Source: Streptomyces sp. CC0208 (GTDB lineage Bacteria; Actinomycetota; Actinomycetes; Streptomycetales; Streptomycetaceae). Taken from it: a DNA stretch of 64,000 nt. The translations under genes were made by a program, and so were the position numbers. The notes below the pieces were generated by a model, which made no database searches, was not told the origin of the DNA, and saw nothing but the letters and a program-made list of their open reading frames with translations. Shown one piece after another: positions 35,590 through 44,213 of this stretch (its first letter is position 1; each line of letters opens with the position of its first letter). Location of the stretch: contig NZ_CP031969.1 in assembly GCF_003443735.1 (NCBI RefSeq), positions 9,052,001 through 9,116,000 of the forward strand, given 5' to 3'.

Positions 35590-35866
35590 GTGAAGGCGTG
35601 CGGAGTGTCCGGGGCCGAGAAGGACGTCGCCCTGCTGGAGTTGCCCGAACCGTCACCTCCCGGACCCGGCCAGATCCTGGGCGCGGTTGAGGCGGCCGGG
35701 GTTGGCCCGTGGGACGAACTGCTCAATGGCGGCAGCTGGGACGTGGGGCTGCGCCCACCGGCGGCGCTGGGAGTGGAGGGCGCGGGCAAGGTGGTGGCCG
35801 TCGGCGCGGGTGTCACCCGTTTCGCCGTAGGTGACTGGGTGCTCGCGCACGAGGCCCCACTGCGCC
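35590..35866 (+). pseudogene. Quinone oxidoreductase / zinc-type alcohol dehydrogenase, N-terminal fragment
   Basis: Reads MKACGVSGAEKDVALLELPEPSPPGPGQ, VGPWDELLNGGSWDV and ALGVEGAGKVVAVGAGVTRFAVGDWVLAHEAPL, the first 90 residues or so of a medium-chain NADP oxidoreductase of the quinone reductase type. The match stops abruptly near 35866; the nucleotide-binding half is absent. Confidence 0.75.
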
Positions 35867-35990
35867 GTCCAGGACGAACAGCAGCCGCGGGAAGAGCGGG
35901 TAGCGCCTGCGCCACTCCTCCACTCCCGGCTCCTGAAGCGGTGGAAGCGGTGGATCCGCCGCCGGGCAGCAGTGGTTGGAACCGTGCCCA
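35866..35990 (-). pseudogene. Replication-relaxation-like protein fragment
   Basis: On the minus strand an internal block reads EPGVEEWRRRYPLFPRLLFVLDG, a segment typical of actinobacterial replication-relaxation family proteins. Only about 40 residues remain. It abuts the truncated oxidoreductase, marking a recombination junction. Confidence 0.45.
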
Positions 35991-36063
35991 TTCGGCATGT
36001 GTCAGATCGCCCCCGCCCGACCTCGGGCACGGTGCCCCCGTTCACCCAGACCGGACTACGCGG

Positions 36064-36453
36064 TTACGCGGTGATCCGCCGGGCGTACACCTCGATCTCG
36101 ATCTTCATGCGGGGATTGGCGAGGCCGCACACGAGCATGGTGGCGGTCGGCCGGACCTCTCCGAAGGCGCGACGCAGCACCGGCCAGCAGGGCTCGAAGT
36201 CGGCCCGGTCGGGCAGCAGATAGCGCACCCGCACCACGTCAGCGAAAGTGCACTCCGCTTCGGTCAAGGCGGCCTCGATGTTGCGCAGGCACTGCTCGGC
36301 CTGCTCCACCACGTTGTCCGAAATCGTCATGGTGGTGTAGTCGAACCCGGTCGTCCCGGACACATGAACCCAGTCACCGTCGACCACGGCGCGGGCGTAG
36401 CCGATCTGCTCCTCGAAGGTCGAGCCGCTGAGGATGGAACGTCGCTCTGTCAT
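36064..36453 (-). CDS. RidA family protein
   Basis: 129 residues, one RidA/YjgF domain: YARAVVDGDWVHVSGTTGFD, then VEQAEQCLRNIEAALTEAECTFADVVRVRYLLPDRADF and MLVCGLANPRMKIEIEVYA. RidA proteins hydrolyse reactive enamine/imine intermediates; this one belongs to a divergent subgroup whose substrates vary. It is divergent from the LysR gene at 36520 with 66 bases between, the usual layout of a LysR-controlled target. Confidence 0.9.
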   Translation of the reverse strand: MTERRSILSGSTFEEQIGYARAVVDGDWVHVSGTTGFDYTTMTISDNVVEQAEQCLRNIEAALTEAECTFADVVRVRYLLPDRADFEPCWPVLRRAFGEVRPTATMLVCGLANPRMKIEIEVYARRITA

Positions 36454-36519
36454 GCGCCGAACGCTAAGTGACCAGCACTGATACGTCTAATACACTTTCG
36501 GGCATGGAGTGATATCTCT
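36454..36519. promoter_or_regulatory. Shared LysR-RidA promoter region
   Basis: 66 bases between divergent genes, with an AT-rich centre (ATACGTCTAATAC around 36480-36493) suited to a LysR T-N11-A type site. Only inferred from layout. Confidence 0.4.
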
Positions 36520-37434
36520 ATGCGTATGGAGCGCCCTGAACTTCCCCTCCCGCAGCTGCACGCCTTCGTCGTGCTCGCCGAGGAACTCCACTTCGGCCGC
36601 GCCGCCACCCGCTTGGGCATCGCCCAGCCGCCGCTGAGCCAGCAGATCCGCCGCCTGGAAGACAAGGTCGGGTACGCGCTCTTCAGCCGCGAACCCGGGA
36701 ATATCGGCCTCACCCCGGCGGGCCGGGAACTCCTGCCCGCTGCCCGGCATGCCCTTACCCACCTGGCAGAGGGCCTGACCGCAGCCAGAGAAGTCGGCAG
36801 CGGCAGGGCTGGCCGCCTGCGGATCGGCTTCGCCGCCTCCCTCGCCCTCACTGTCCTCCCCGGCCTGCTGCGCACCTTCCGGGAAAGGTTTCCCGCCGTG
36901 GACCTGGACATCCAGGAGATGACCACCACACCGCAACTGGCCGCTCTGCGCGAAAGGACGATCGACATCGGCCTGTTGCGCGAACCGCCCGCCCATGACG
37001 CGGAGCTCGGATTCAAGACCGTGTTGACCGAACCGTTCGTGGCCGTCCTGCCCTCCTCACACCCACTCGCAGCACAACGGACCGTCAGAGTCGAGCAGTT
37101 GGCAGAATGCCCCTTCGTGCTCCTGCCCCGCGCCGTCGGCCCGCCGCTGTACGACCAGATCACCAACCTGTGCACCGCTGCGGGCTTCACCCCCCAAGTG
37201 ACCCAGCGTGCCGTGGAATGGCAGACCGTCTGCGCCTTGGTGGAAGCCGGCCTGGGCGTATCACTGGCCCCGGAGAGCATCCGCCGCATCCGCCTCAAGG
37301 GCGTCGCCTTCCGCGGGATCGAGCCCGGCACCGCGCGCACACGAGTCGCCGTCGCGTGGCGCAAGAATGATTCAAACCCCCTGGTCCTCCGCCTATTGGC
37401 AGCTCTCAATCAAGATCCGACGGACAGCCCCTAG
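36520..37434 (+). CDS. LysR-family transcriptional regulator
   Basis: 304 residues, normal LysR length. The N-terminal winged HTH reads LHAFVVLAEELHFGRAATRLGIAQPPLSQQIRRLEDKVGYALFSR, followed by the linker helix and a periplasmic-binding-like effector domain beginning GRLRIGFAASLALTVLPGLLRTF. It probably controls the divergent RidA gene and itself. Confidence 0.93.
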   Translation: MRMERPELPLPQLHAFVVLAEELHFGRAATRLGIAQPPLSQQIRRLEDKVGYALFSREPGNIGLTPAGRELLPAARHALTHLAEGLTAAREVGSGRAGRLRIGFAASLALTVLPGLLRTFRERFPAVDLDIQEMTTTPQLAALRERTIDIGLLREPPAHDAELGFKTVLTEPFVAVLPSSHPLAAQRTVRVEQLAECPFVLLPRAVGPPLYDQITNLCTAAGFTPQVTQRAVEWQTVCALVEAGLGVSLAPESIRRIRLKGVAFRGIEPGTARTRVAVAWRKNDSNPLVLRLLAALNQDPTDSP

Positions 37435-37435
37435 T

Positions 37436-37960
37436 AGTGCTTCGTTAGGTTCTCTTTCTGGTGAGGGGTCGGGCAGGTGGTGCACGTGCCGTCCCAGCAG
37501 CAGGCCTGGGCGGCGGTGACGAGGGTGACGTGGAGGGGTGCCGGCCCCGCCAGGTGCGGCCCTCGAAGTGGTTCAGTCCCAGACGGTGTTTGAGTTCGCG
37601 GTGGTCGTGCTCGATGCGCCAGCGCATGTTGGCGAAGCGCACCAGATCGGCGACGGGAGTGGTGGCGGGCAGATTGGTCATCCAGTAGCCGGTGGGCTCG
37701 GCGGCTCCTGCGGGCTGTTCGACCGGCAGGGTCCGCAGCGGCAGGGTCCGCAGCGGGAGTACGCCATTGCATCGGCTGCGTCCGCCGGCGTGTTCCTGCG
37801 CGGTGCGGGTGGCTTCCTTGCCCGAGGGATGCACCTTCTTCAGCACGGCACAGCGTGAGGTCATCGAGCGCTTGCTGCCCTGGCGCCGAATGACGGTCTC
37901 CAAGCGGGTGGCCGGACCGACCAGGTCTCGCAGGGGGCGGGCCGGCTCGCGATAGTGGGT
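37436..37960 (-). mobile_element. IS701-type transposase remnant
   Basis: The C-terminal part of a DDE transposase of the IS701 type is readable: RRQGSKRSMTSRCAVL, then GYWMTNLPATTPVADLVRFANMRWRIEHDHRELKHRLGLNHFEGRTWRG, and after a frameshift near 37560 PLHVTLVTAAQA. The catalytic Glu region is present but the N-terminal two thirds is gone. It contains a 15-bp tandem duplication (GGCAGGGTCCGCAGC near 37724-37753). Not mobile by itself. Confidence 0.75.
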
Positions 37961-38122
37961 GAGGTGGGGACCGGGGTTGCAACGAGCGGGGTGCCTCTGC
38001 CGTTGAGGGGGGGTGTTCGAAGTCTCAACCACCGGCAGAGGTGCCTTGGCCAGGCGCCAGATCTGGCCTCCGTACGGCCCGCCCGGCATGCGGCATGTGC
38101 CAGGAGCAAGGAGTCTGGTGGC

Positions 38123-38449
38123 ATGGTGACTCCTCTGACCCGGATTCCGCTGGACAGCGGCGGCTCCGTTCTGGTCGAGCAGCCGGCGGCCGCGTGGGAC
38201 GGGCCGGTCAAGGCCGGCCGCATTGGCGACGCGGTGCACGAACTCCCGGTGACCCTGCAAAGGTCGCTGGAGCCGATCACGGAGGCTGCCCGCGCCACCC
38301 TCGACCAGCTGCGCAAGGCCCGACCCGACGAGATCACCATCGAGTTCGGCGTCGACCTCGCGGTGGAGGCGGGGGCCGTGATCACCAAGAGCCAGGCCGG
38401 TTGCCATCTGAAGGTGACCGTGTCCTGGAGGAGCGACGGCTCCTCATGA
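38123..38449 (+). CDS. Trypsin-co-occurring domain 1 (trypco1) protein
   Basis: 108 residues: RIPLDSGGSVLVEQP, VKAGRIGDAVHELPVTLQRSLEPITEAARATLDQLRKARPDEITIEFGVDLAVEAGAVITKSQAGCHLKVTVSW. This matches the small trypco1 domain found next to trypsin-like/STAND proteins in predicted bacterial conflict systems. AAGGAG precedes the ATG. Its stop overlaps the ATG of the STAND gene (ATGA), so the two are translated as a pair. It is thought to couple to or be regulated by the partner protease; its precise role is not known. Confidence 0.8.
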   Translation: MVTPLTRIPLDSGGSVLVEQPAAAWDGPVKAGRIGDAVHELPVTLQRSLEPITEAARATLDQLRKARPDEITIEFGVDLAVEAGAVITKSQAGCHLKVTVSWRSDGSS

Positions 38450-41400
38450 CCGGCGCGGAGAACGAGACTCCAGGTGGTCCGCCGGGGGGCGGCGTCGCAT
38501 GCGATCTGCTCAGCGCCGTCGCCCAGATCCTGCGGCCGGACGGGTCGGTGGCCGGGGCGGGGTTTTTGGTCGCCGAGGGCGTCGTGGTCACCTGCGCGCA
38601 CGTCATCGAGGCCGCCGGCGGCGGACCGGGGGCCGGTGCCGTGCTGTCCTTTCCCCATCTGGAGGCCGCAGGAGGCGTGGAGGGTGCAGTACTGGGCGAC
38701 CTGTGGCGGGCCGCTGAGGCCGGGGACGTGGCGTTCATCCGGCTGAGGGGCGGTATGCCGGCCGGGGCGCGGCCGGTGCCGCTGGGCTCGGCGGAGGGCC
38801 GGGGCCATGGGGTGCGCTCGTACGGGTTCCCCGCTCAGGCCCCGCCGGAAGGACACTTCGGGTACGCCGTGACCGGCGACCTGCTGCCGAGCACGGACGG
38901 CACGGGCCCGCACCTTCAACTGACCGCCGCGAACGACCTCACCACCGGTTTCAGCGGCGGGCCTGTCATGGACGAGGTGACTGGCCTGGTCATCGGCATG
39001 CTTACGGAGATCACCGCACCGGACAGGTTCGAACGGGGGCAGGGCATCGCGTACGTCACGCCGACCCAGGTCCTCCGGGAGATGCTGCCGGAACTGACCG
39101 AGCAGGATGTGTGTCCGTACCGGGGACTGGAACCGTTCACCGCGGAGCACGCCCACTGGTTCCAGGGCAGGGCGGAGGCGGTACGGCAGGTCGTGACGAA
39201 CCTCGCCCAGCAACGCCAGCTGACCCTGCTGCTGGGGCCGTCCGGTTCGGGCAAGTCATCGCTGATCCAGGCGGGTGTGCTGCGGGCGCTCGCGGAGGGA
39301 GAACTGCCGGGCAGCGACCGATGGCTGCCCGTCCTCACCCGGCCGAGGCAGGACATGCTCGCGGAGATCGAGCGGGCCGGGTTGCCGGGGGCGAGCGACG
39401 AGGGAATCGTCGCGGCGGTCAACCGACGGCTGGCTGTCGACCCCGATTATCAGCGCGTCCTGCTGGTCATCGACCAGTTCGAGGAACTACTGGTGCAGAC
39501 GGTCAACGGCCGCCTGCGGGAGCTGCTGTCGGTCATCGACGAGGTGACGACGGCCGCCGACGCGTACACGAAGACCACCGTCATCCTGATCATGCGGGAC
39601 GACTTCTATCCTCAACTGGCTGCGCTGGCACCGAAGTTGCTGGAAGCTGCTATGCCCGGACTCCTCAATGTGCCGGGCACCCTGAGCCAGGAGGACTTGC
39701 ACGACATCATCGTGCTGCCCGCGCGAGACGTGGGACTCCGCTTCCAGCCGGGGCTGTCCGAACGGATCATCGGTGACGTCCTGGACATCACTCCGGAAGC
39801 GGCCATCACCCGCCAGGCGCCCGTCACCGTGCTGCCCCTCCTGGAAATGACGCTCAGCCAGCTGTGGCTGCGGAGACAGGACGGCCACCTCACGCACGAG
39901 GCGTACCGGCGCATCGGAGGAGTCAGCGGAAGCGTGACTACCTGGTGCGACAGCGCCCTGCGCGAACTGACCCCCGATCAACAACTCATCGCCCGGCGGG
40001 CATTGACCTCCCTGGTCCATCCCTCCGACCCCAGTCGCAACATCACGGCCGTACGGACCCAGGTTCCGCTGGACGAGCTCCGTATCCTCGCAGCGGACCC
40101 CGGACGCAGCGGGGAGAAAACGGTCGACGCGGTGATCGCCTCCCTGACCCGGTGTCGCATCATCACCACACACACGCTCCGTGTGCCGCAACACCCTGAC
40201 GCGCCCGCCGGCGAGCCGGTGGCCGAACTGATCCACGAGGCGCTCATCCGCGACTGGGGCGCACTGCGGGAATGGGTCCAGCAGGACCGCCGCTTCCAGG
40301 AGTGGCTCGACCGCACGCGAGAGCGACAGGCCCACTGGGCCGAGAAGAAGGACCCCGGGGACCTGTTGGGCAGGACGGCGCTGGCGGAAGGGCTGGAGTG
40401 GTCGCGCAGGCGGCGGCTCCCGGCGGAGATCGGGGCGTATCTGGAGGCCAGCCAGGCGAGACAGCAAGCGGCGATACGCCGCACCAGGCGGGTGGTCGCG
40501 GTTCTGGCCGGTTTGCTGGTGCTGGCGTTGCTGGCTGTGGGAGGCGCCGTCTGGCAGTGGCGTACGGTCCTCGATGAGCGGCAGGCGGCACGGTCCCGCG
40601 AGCTTGCGGCACAGTCCGACGACCTCATCTACACGAACCCCGACCTGGCCTCGCTGCTGGCCGTGCAGGCCTACCGCACCCATCACACCTCGGAGGCCGT
40701 CGAGAGTCTGCGGGCCGCCGCGGCCCTCCCGAGGCACCGTCGCTTGTTCGGGCACACGAGCGAGGTGAAGGCGGTGGCCTTCAGCCGCGACGGCAGCACA
40801 CTGGCCTCCGCCGGCGCGGACGGGACGGTACGCCTGTGGGACCCGTCATCCGGCAAGCCCGGGCGGATCCTCCGGGGACACACCGGCGCGGTGACAGCGC
40901 TGGCCTTCAATCGGTCCGGTGACACTCTGGCGACCGGCAGTGCGGACAAGACCATACGCCTGTGGGACCCGGCGACGGGCAAGACCCGCGCCAGACACGA
41001 CGGATACACGGGCAGCGAACTCTCGGTCGCCTTCAGTCCGGAAGGCGACACACTGGCGGTCGGTGACGCCAAGAGCGTGCGGCTGGTCGACCCGGCCACG
41101 GGCGACACCCGAAGGACGCTCCCAGGGGCGAGGCGCCTGGTTGCCTTCAGCGTCGACGGCCGCACTCTCGCCACCGGCGCCGCAGGCCGGACAGCGCGCC
41201 TGTGGGACCCGGCCACGGGCGAACTACGCAAAACGGTCACCGGATTCCCGGACGAGGTGGTGTCGCTGACGTTCAGCCTTGACAACCACACGCTCGCCAC
41301 CATCGCCAAGGACAGCACCATTCAGTTGAGGAACCCGGCCACCGGCAAGCTCCGAAAGACCTTCGACTACGGAGGGTTTTGGCTGGTCTACAGCCCGGAC

Positions 41401-42456
41401 GGCGTCACTTGCGTCACTGGCGACGGTGACGTGCAGCTGCGCGACGCGGCCACCGGCGCATCGCGCGAGACTCTCGCCGGACACTCCGGCAGCGTCCTGG
41501 GCGCGGCGTACAGTCCGAACGGCCGCACCCTCGCCACCGCCGGCGGCGACGGAACGGTACGTCTGTGGGACGCGTCGGCGCGAACCGACCACGGCACCTT
41601 CAAGGACCCCACCGGTGCGGTAACCGCGGTGGCGTTCAGTCCGAACGGCCGCACCCTCGCCACCGCCAGCGACGACAACACGGCACGCCTGTGGGACACG
41701 ACGACCGGAAGGGTCCGTCACAAGCTCACTGGACACACCGGTGCGGTAAACGCGGTGGCGTTCAGTCCGAACGGCCGCACCCTCGCCACCGCCAGCGACG
41801 ACCAGACCGTCCGCCTGTGGGACACGGCCAACGGAAAGTTCCGCAGAAGACTCAATATGCGTATGAAAGAGGTGTACGCGGTGGCGTTCAGCCCCGACGG
41901 CCGCACCCTGGCGACCGGCGGTGAGGACCACAGCGTGCGCCTGTGGGATCCGGCCTCCGGCGCACTGCGTGCTCGCCTCGACAAACACAGCGAATCGGTG
42001 TCGGTGGTTGCTTTCAGCCCTGATGGCCACACCCTCGCCACAGGAGGCGCCGACTCTGCCGTGTGGCTCTGGGACGTCACCCGTCACAAGGCCCGCAGAA
42101 GAATCAGCGGACATACCGGCGACGTGAGCGGCGTGGTATTCAGCCCCGACGGTCATACCCTCGCCACGACCGGAGACGACGGAATCATCATTCTCTCGGA
42201 CCCGACCACCGGCAAGCTGCGCCGCGCCTTCAGCGGAGACACCGGCGGAGAATACGCGCTGGCATACGCCCCCCACAGCCACACTCTCGCCGCCCTCGGT
42301 GTTAAGACTGTGAAGCTGTGGGACACCGATCGGAGCAAGTTCCGCGCCCTCCCCGGGCTGCCGACGAGATGCAGTCCATGGCGTTCAGCCCCGACGGCCG
42401 TACCCTGGCGGTCGGTGGTCCGACGGTTCAACTGTGGAGCGTCACCACGTCCCTGA
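38446..42456 (+). CDS. Trypsin-STAND NTPase-WD40 protein, frameshifted near its end
   Basis: Modular protein of over 1,330 residues. Residues 20-220: trypsin-like serine protease with His52 (VVTCAHVI), Asp94 (GDVAFIRL) and Ser170 (GFSGGPVMD). Residues about 225-680: STAND NTPase with a YRGLEPFTAEHAHWFQGRAE lead, Walker A GPSGSGKSS near 265, Walker B VLLVIDQFEEL, and a winged-helix/arm part (ELIHEALIRDWGALREWV). Residues about 682-702: one transmembrane helix. From about 765: WD40 repeats. Such proteins are predicted NTP-driven sensors that activate the protease on ligand binding. The frame changes near 42355 so that this reading ends in unrelated residues; the true tail continues at 42318-42572. 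Confidence 0.85.
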   Translation: MTGAENETPGGPPGGGVACDLLSAVAQILRPDGSVAGAGFLVAEGVVVTCAHVIEAAGGGPGAGAVLSFPHLEAAGGVEGAVLGDLWRAAEAGDVAFIRLRGGMPAGARPVPLGSAEGRGHGVRSYGFPAQAPPEGHFGYAVTGDLLPSTDGTGPHLQLTAANDLTTGFSGGPVMDEVTGLVIGMLTEITAPDRFERGQGIAYVTPTQVLREMLPELTEQDVCPYRGLEPFTAEHAHWFQGRAEAVRQVVTNLAQQRQLTLLLGPSGSGKSSLIQAGVLRALAEGELPGSDRWLPVLTRPRQDMLAEIERAGLPGASDEGIVAAVNRRLAVDPDYQRVLLVIDQFEELLVQTVNGRLRELLSVIDEVTTAADAYTKTTVILIMRDDFYPQLAALAPKLLEAAMPGLLNVPGTLSQEDLHDIIVLPARDVGLRFQPGLSERIIGDVLDITPEAAITRQAPVTVLPLLEMTLSQLWLRRQDGHLTHEAYRRIGGVSGSVTTWCDSALRELTPDQQLIARRALTSLVHPSDPSRNITAVRTQVPLDELRILAADPGRSGEKTVDAVIASLTRCRIITTHTLRVPQHPDAPAGEPVAELIHEALIRDWGALREWVQQDRRFQEWLDRTRERQAHWAEKKDPGDLLGRTALAEGLEWSRRRRLPAEIGAYLEASQARQQAAIRRTRRVVAVLAGLLVLALLAVGGAVWQWRTVLDERQAARSRELAAQSDDLIYTNPDLASLLAVQAYRTHHTSEAVESLRAAAALPRHRRLFGHTSEVKAVAFSRDGSTLASAGADGTVRLWDPSSGKPGRILRGHTGAVTALAFNRSGDTLATGSADKTIRLWDPATGKTRARHDGYTGSELSVAFSPEGDTLAVGDAKSVRLVDPATGDTRRTLPGARRLVAFSVDGRTLATGAAGRTARLWDPATGELRKTVTGFPDEVVSLTFSLDNHTLATIAKDSTIQLRNPATGKLRKTFDYGGFWLVYSPDGVTCVTGDGDVQLRDAATGASRETLAGHSGSVLGAAYSPNGRTLATAGGDGTVRLWDASARTDHGTFKDPTGAVTAVAFSPNGRTLATASDDNTARLWDTTTGRVRHKLTGHTGAVNAVAFSPNGRTLATASDDQTVRLWDTANGKFRRRLNMRMKEVYAVAFSPDGRTLATGGEDHSVRLWDPASGALRARLDKHSESVSVVAFSPDGHTLATGGADSAVWLWDVTRHKARRRISGHTGDVSGVVFSPDGHTLATTGDDGIIILSDPTTGKLRRAFSGDTGGEYALAYAPHSHTLAALGVKTVKLWDTDRSKFRALPGLPTRCSPWRSAPTAVPWRSVVRRFNCGASPRP

Positions 42457-42572
42457 ATCCCGCCGAAGCCGTTGAACAAGTCTGCCGCGATCTCGACCGC
42501 GACTTCACCGCCGACGAACGCGCGGCCTACCTTCGCGACGAATCAGCGGGCCCCGTCTGCCCATCGGACTGA
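42318..42572 (+). pseudogene. Out-of-frame C-terminal tail of the trypsin-STAND-WD40 protein
   Basis: In this frame the sequence from about 42355 reads ADEMQSMAFSPDGRTLAVGGPTVQLWSV, a WD40 blade, then EAVEQVCRDLDRDFTADERAAYL and a Cys/Pro-rich end, the usual tail of this family. It is a direct continuation of the upstream protein, displaced by a single-base shift. Confidence 0.8.
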
Positions 42573-42975
42573 CGGCGGGGCGTCCCGTACCCAGCCGTCA
42601 GAGGGTATGACACCTGATGCCCGATTCTTCGTTTCGTGTTGGTCGAACGGGAAGGTCGCGGCCACGTCGGTCGACTACGGCCGTTTGAGCTTCAGGCGGG
42701 TGTTGTCGTAGCCGGTGTCGGTGTCGTCGTCACGGATACGGATCACGCACACCACCTGGGTGCGGAAGGGCGCGTACGCCGGCGACGCGCTCCGACCGTG
42801 TCGATCTGCACGGCGTTGGCCGGCCGTGACCGTGCTGCTCCGATCAGCCTCAACACCAGCACCCCTGACCCGGCATTGCATGTTGGATGGTCGCAGCGGA
42901 TGACCTGGGCTCGCGCGGAGAAGGCCACCCGCGTCGCCGTCAACTCGGTCGTTTTCCGCTCCAGCGGACAGAACC
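42573..42975. other. Degraded stretch
   Basis: About 400 bases with no intact gene. A minus-strand frame near 42675-42760 ends VVCVIRIRDDDTDTGYDNTRLKLKRP, which reads as a genuine protein C-terminus with no remaining body. Confidence 0.35.
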
Positions 42976-44091
42976 TCACCACCGCCGGCACTTACATGAG
43001 ATGGCCTCCCGCCTCCTCGAACCCATCCTCCTCACCCTCGGCGCCCTCGCCATCCGCGGACGCATCAAACGCTGACCGGGGTTCTCGGCAGCGCACGACG
43101 GCCTTGCGGTGGGGGAGTGGCCGTCGTACCGCTGGAGCGTGCCGGTTCGCAGGTCACGGACGAAGGCGTTCCAGCCGCCGTTCGGATCGGCCTGCGGAAC
43201 CATGTTGGTGGCCCGTGAATTGAAACCGACCTTGGAACCATCGGGGCTCAGCACCGGATCGACGGCCGACATGTCGGCCGTCGCACCGTCATGGGTGGCA
43301 TCTGCCTGTACGGTTCCTCCGGTCACGCGGTCGTACACCAGGATGTCGCCCTGATCGTCGTCGGCCGGCCCGGAGTAACCCTCCAGATAGGCGACCTTGC
43401 GGCCGTCGGCGCTCATCGAGACCTGCTGGCACTGGTGGAAGTTCTTCGAGCCGTCCGCGGGCCGGCTGACCCGCCGGACCTGCTGCGTCCGGCGGTCCAG
43501 GAGCATGACCCGGCAGGCGTAGGCGCCGTTCTCGTCGGCGGTGGGCCGGGCGATGAAGGCGACGTAGCGGCCACCGGCGCTGATCGGGGCGACGCCGTAG
43601 GACACGTGGTAGCCCTCGTCCATCGCGGGTGCCAGGCGTTCGGCCTGGCCGGTCTTCAGGTCCATGACGTGTACGGACGAGGTCCCGGTCGCGGTCGAGT
43701 ACGAGTTGAAGGTCAGGTAGCGCCCCGACTCGGACAGCTGTGGCGTCGACGTCGTCTCACCCGGCACCACGACACGCTGCAGCGGTGCGCCGGGAGCCGT
43801 CCGGTAGAAGACGCTGTTCGGCACGTCCGTACCGGGCACCAGGTTGCTCGCCGACGACTGGAAGGCCACCACGCGTCCGTCTGCGCTGACCACCGGTTGC
43901 ACCGAATGGTGGTTGCCGCCGGTGCCGTCAGGGGCCACGCTGATCCGTTCGGTGCGGGGGACCCCATCGGCGTCGGCCGCCCCGGCCGCCCCGGCCGCCC
44001 CGGCCGCCCCGGCCGCCCCGGCCGGCCAGGAGAGACAGGCGACAGCGACCGCCAGGACAGCGGTCATGGACATGCGTAAGGAAGGTCTCAT
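42976..44091 (-). CDS. Secreted TolB-like (PD40) propeller protein, C-terminally truncated
   Basis: 371 residues as read. A Sec signal (MRPSLRMSMTAVLAVAVACLSWPAGA) leads into an Ala/Gly repeat. The body has PD40 units: VVSADGRVVAFQSSASNLVPG, LSESGRYLTFNSYST, ISAGGRYVAFIAR, MSADGRKVAYLEGY, LSPDGSKVGFNSRATNMV. After RDLRTGTLQRYDG (near 43130) the sequence turns into Arg-rich non-native residues, so about the last blades are lost. Start ATG 44089-44091. Confidence 0.65.
   Translation of the reverse strand: MRPSLRMSMTAVLAVAVACLSWPAGAAGAAGAAGAAGAADADGVPRTERISVAPDGTGGNHHSVQPVVSADGRVVAFQSSASNLVPGTDVPNSVFYRTAPGAPLQRVVVPGETTSTPQLSESGRYLTFNSYSTATGTSSVHVMDLKTGQAERLAPAMDEGYHVSYGVAPISAGGRYVAFIARPTADENGAYACRVMLLDRRTQQVRRVSRPADGSKNFHQCQQVSMSADGRKVAYLEGYSGPADDDQGDILVYDRVTGGTVQADATHDGATADMSAVDPVLSPDGSKVGFNSRATNMVPQADPNGGWNAFVRDLRTGTLQRYDGHSPTARPSCAAENPGQRLMRPRMARAPRVRRMGSRRREAISCKCRRW
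43981..44025. repeat. 9-bp tandem repeat in a signal-peptide region
   Basis: Five units of CCCGGCCGC (last base varies) that encode Gly-Ala-Ala repeats just after the signal peptide of the PD40 protein. Such a repeat can change length by slippage without shifting the frame. Confidence 0.85.
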
Positions 44092-44213
44092 CAGGTGGCT
44101 CCCCCTTCGGCAGGGAGGGCCTCCGCCGCCCCCCGAACCCCGTGCCCCCGGCCCGGCGCAGAAGGCTCACGAGGATGCACGAGATGAAAGCGCGTCGTCC
44201 GCCAGGGGTCAAT

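Noticed and set aside
38446..42456. Secreted trypsin-like protease
   Set aside because: No signal peptide; the protease domain is fused to a STAND NTPase and its membrane helix is internal.
43981..44025. CRISPR-like array
   Set aside because: A simple 9-base tandem repeat inside a coding frame with no spacers; no cas genes in the window.
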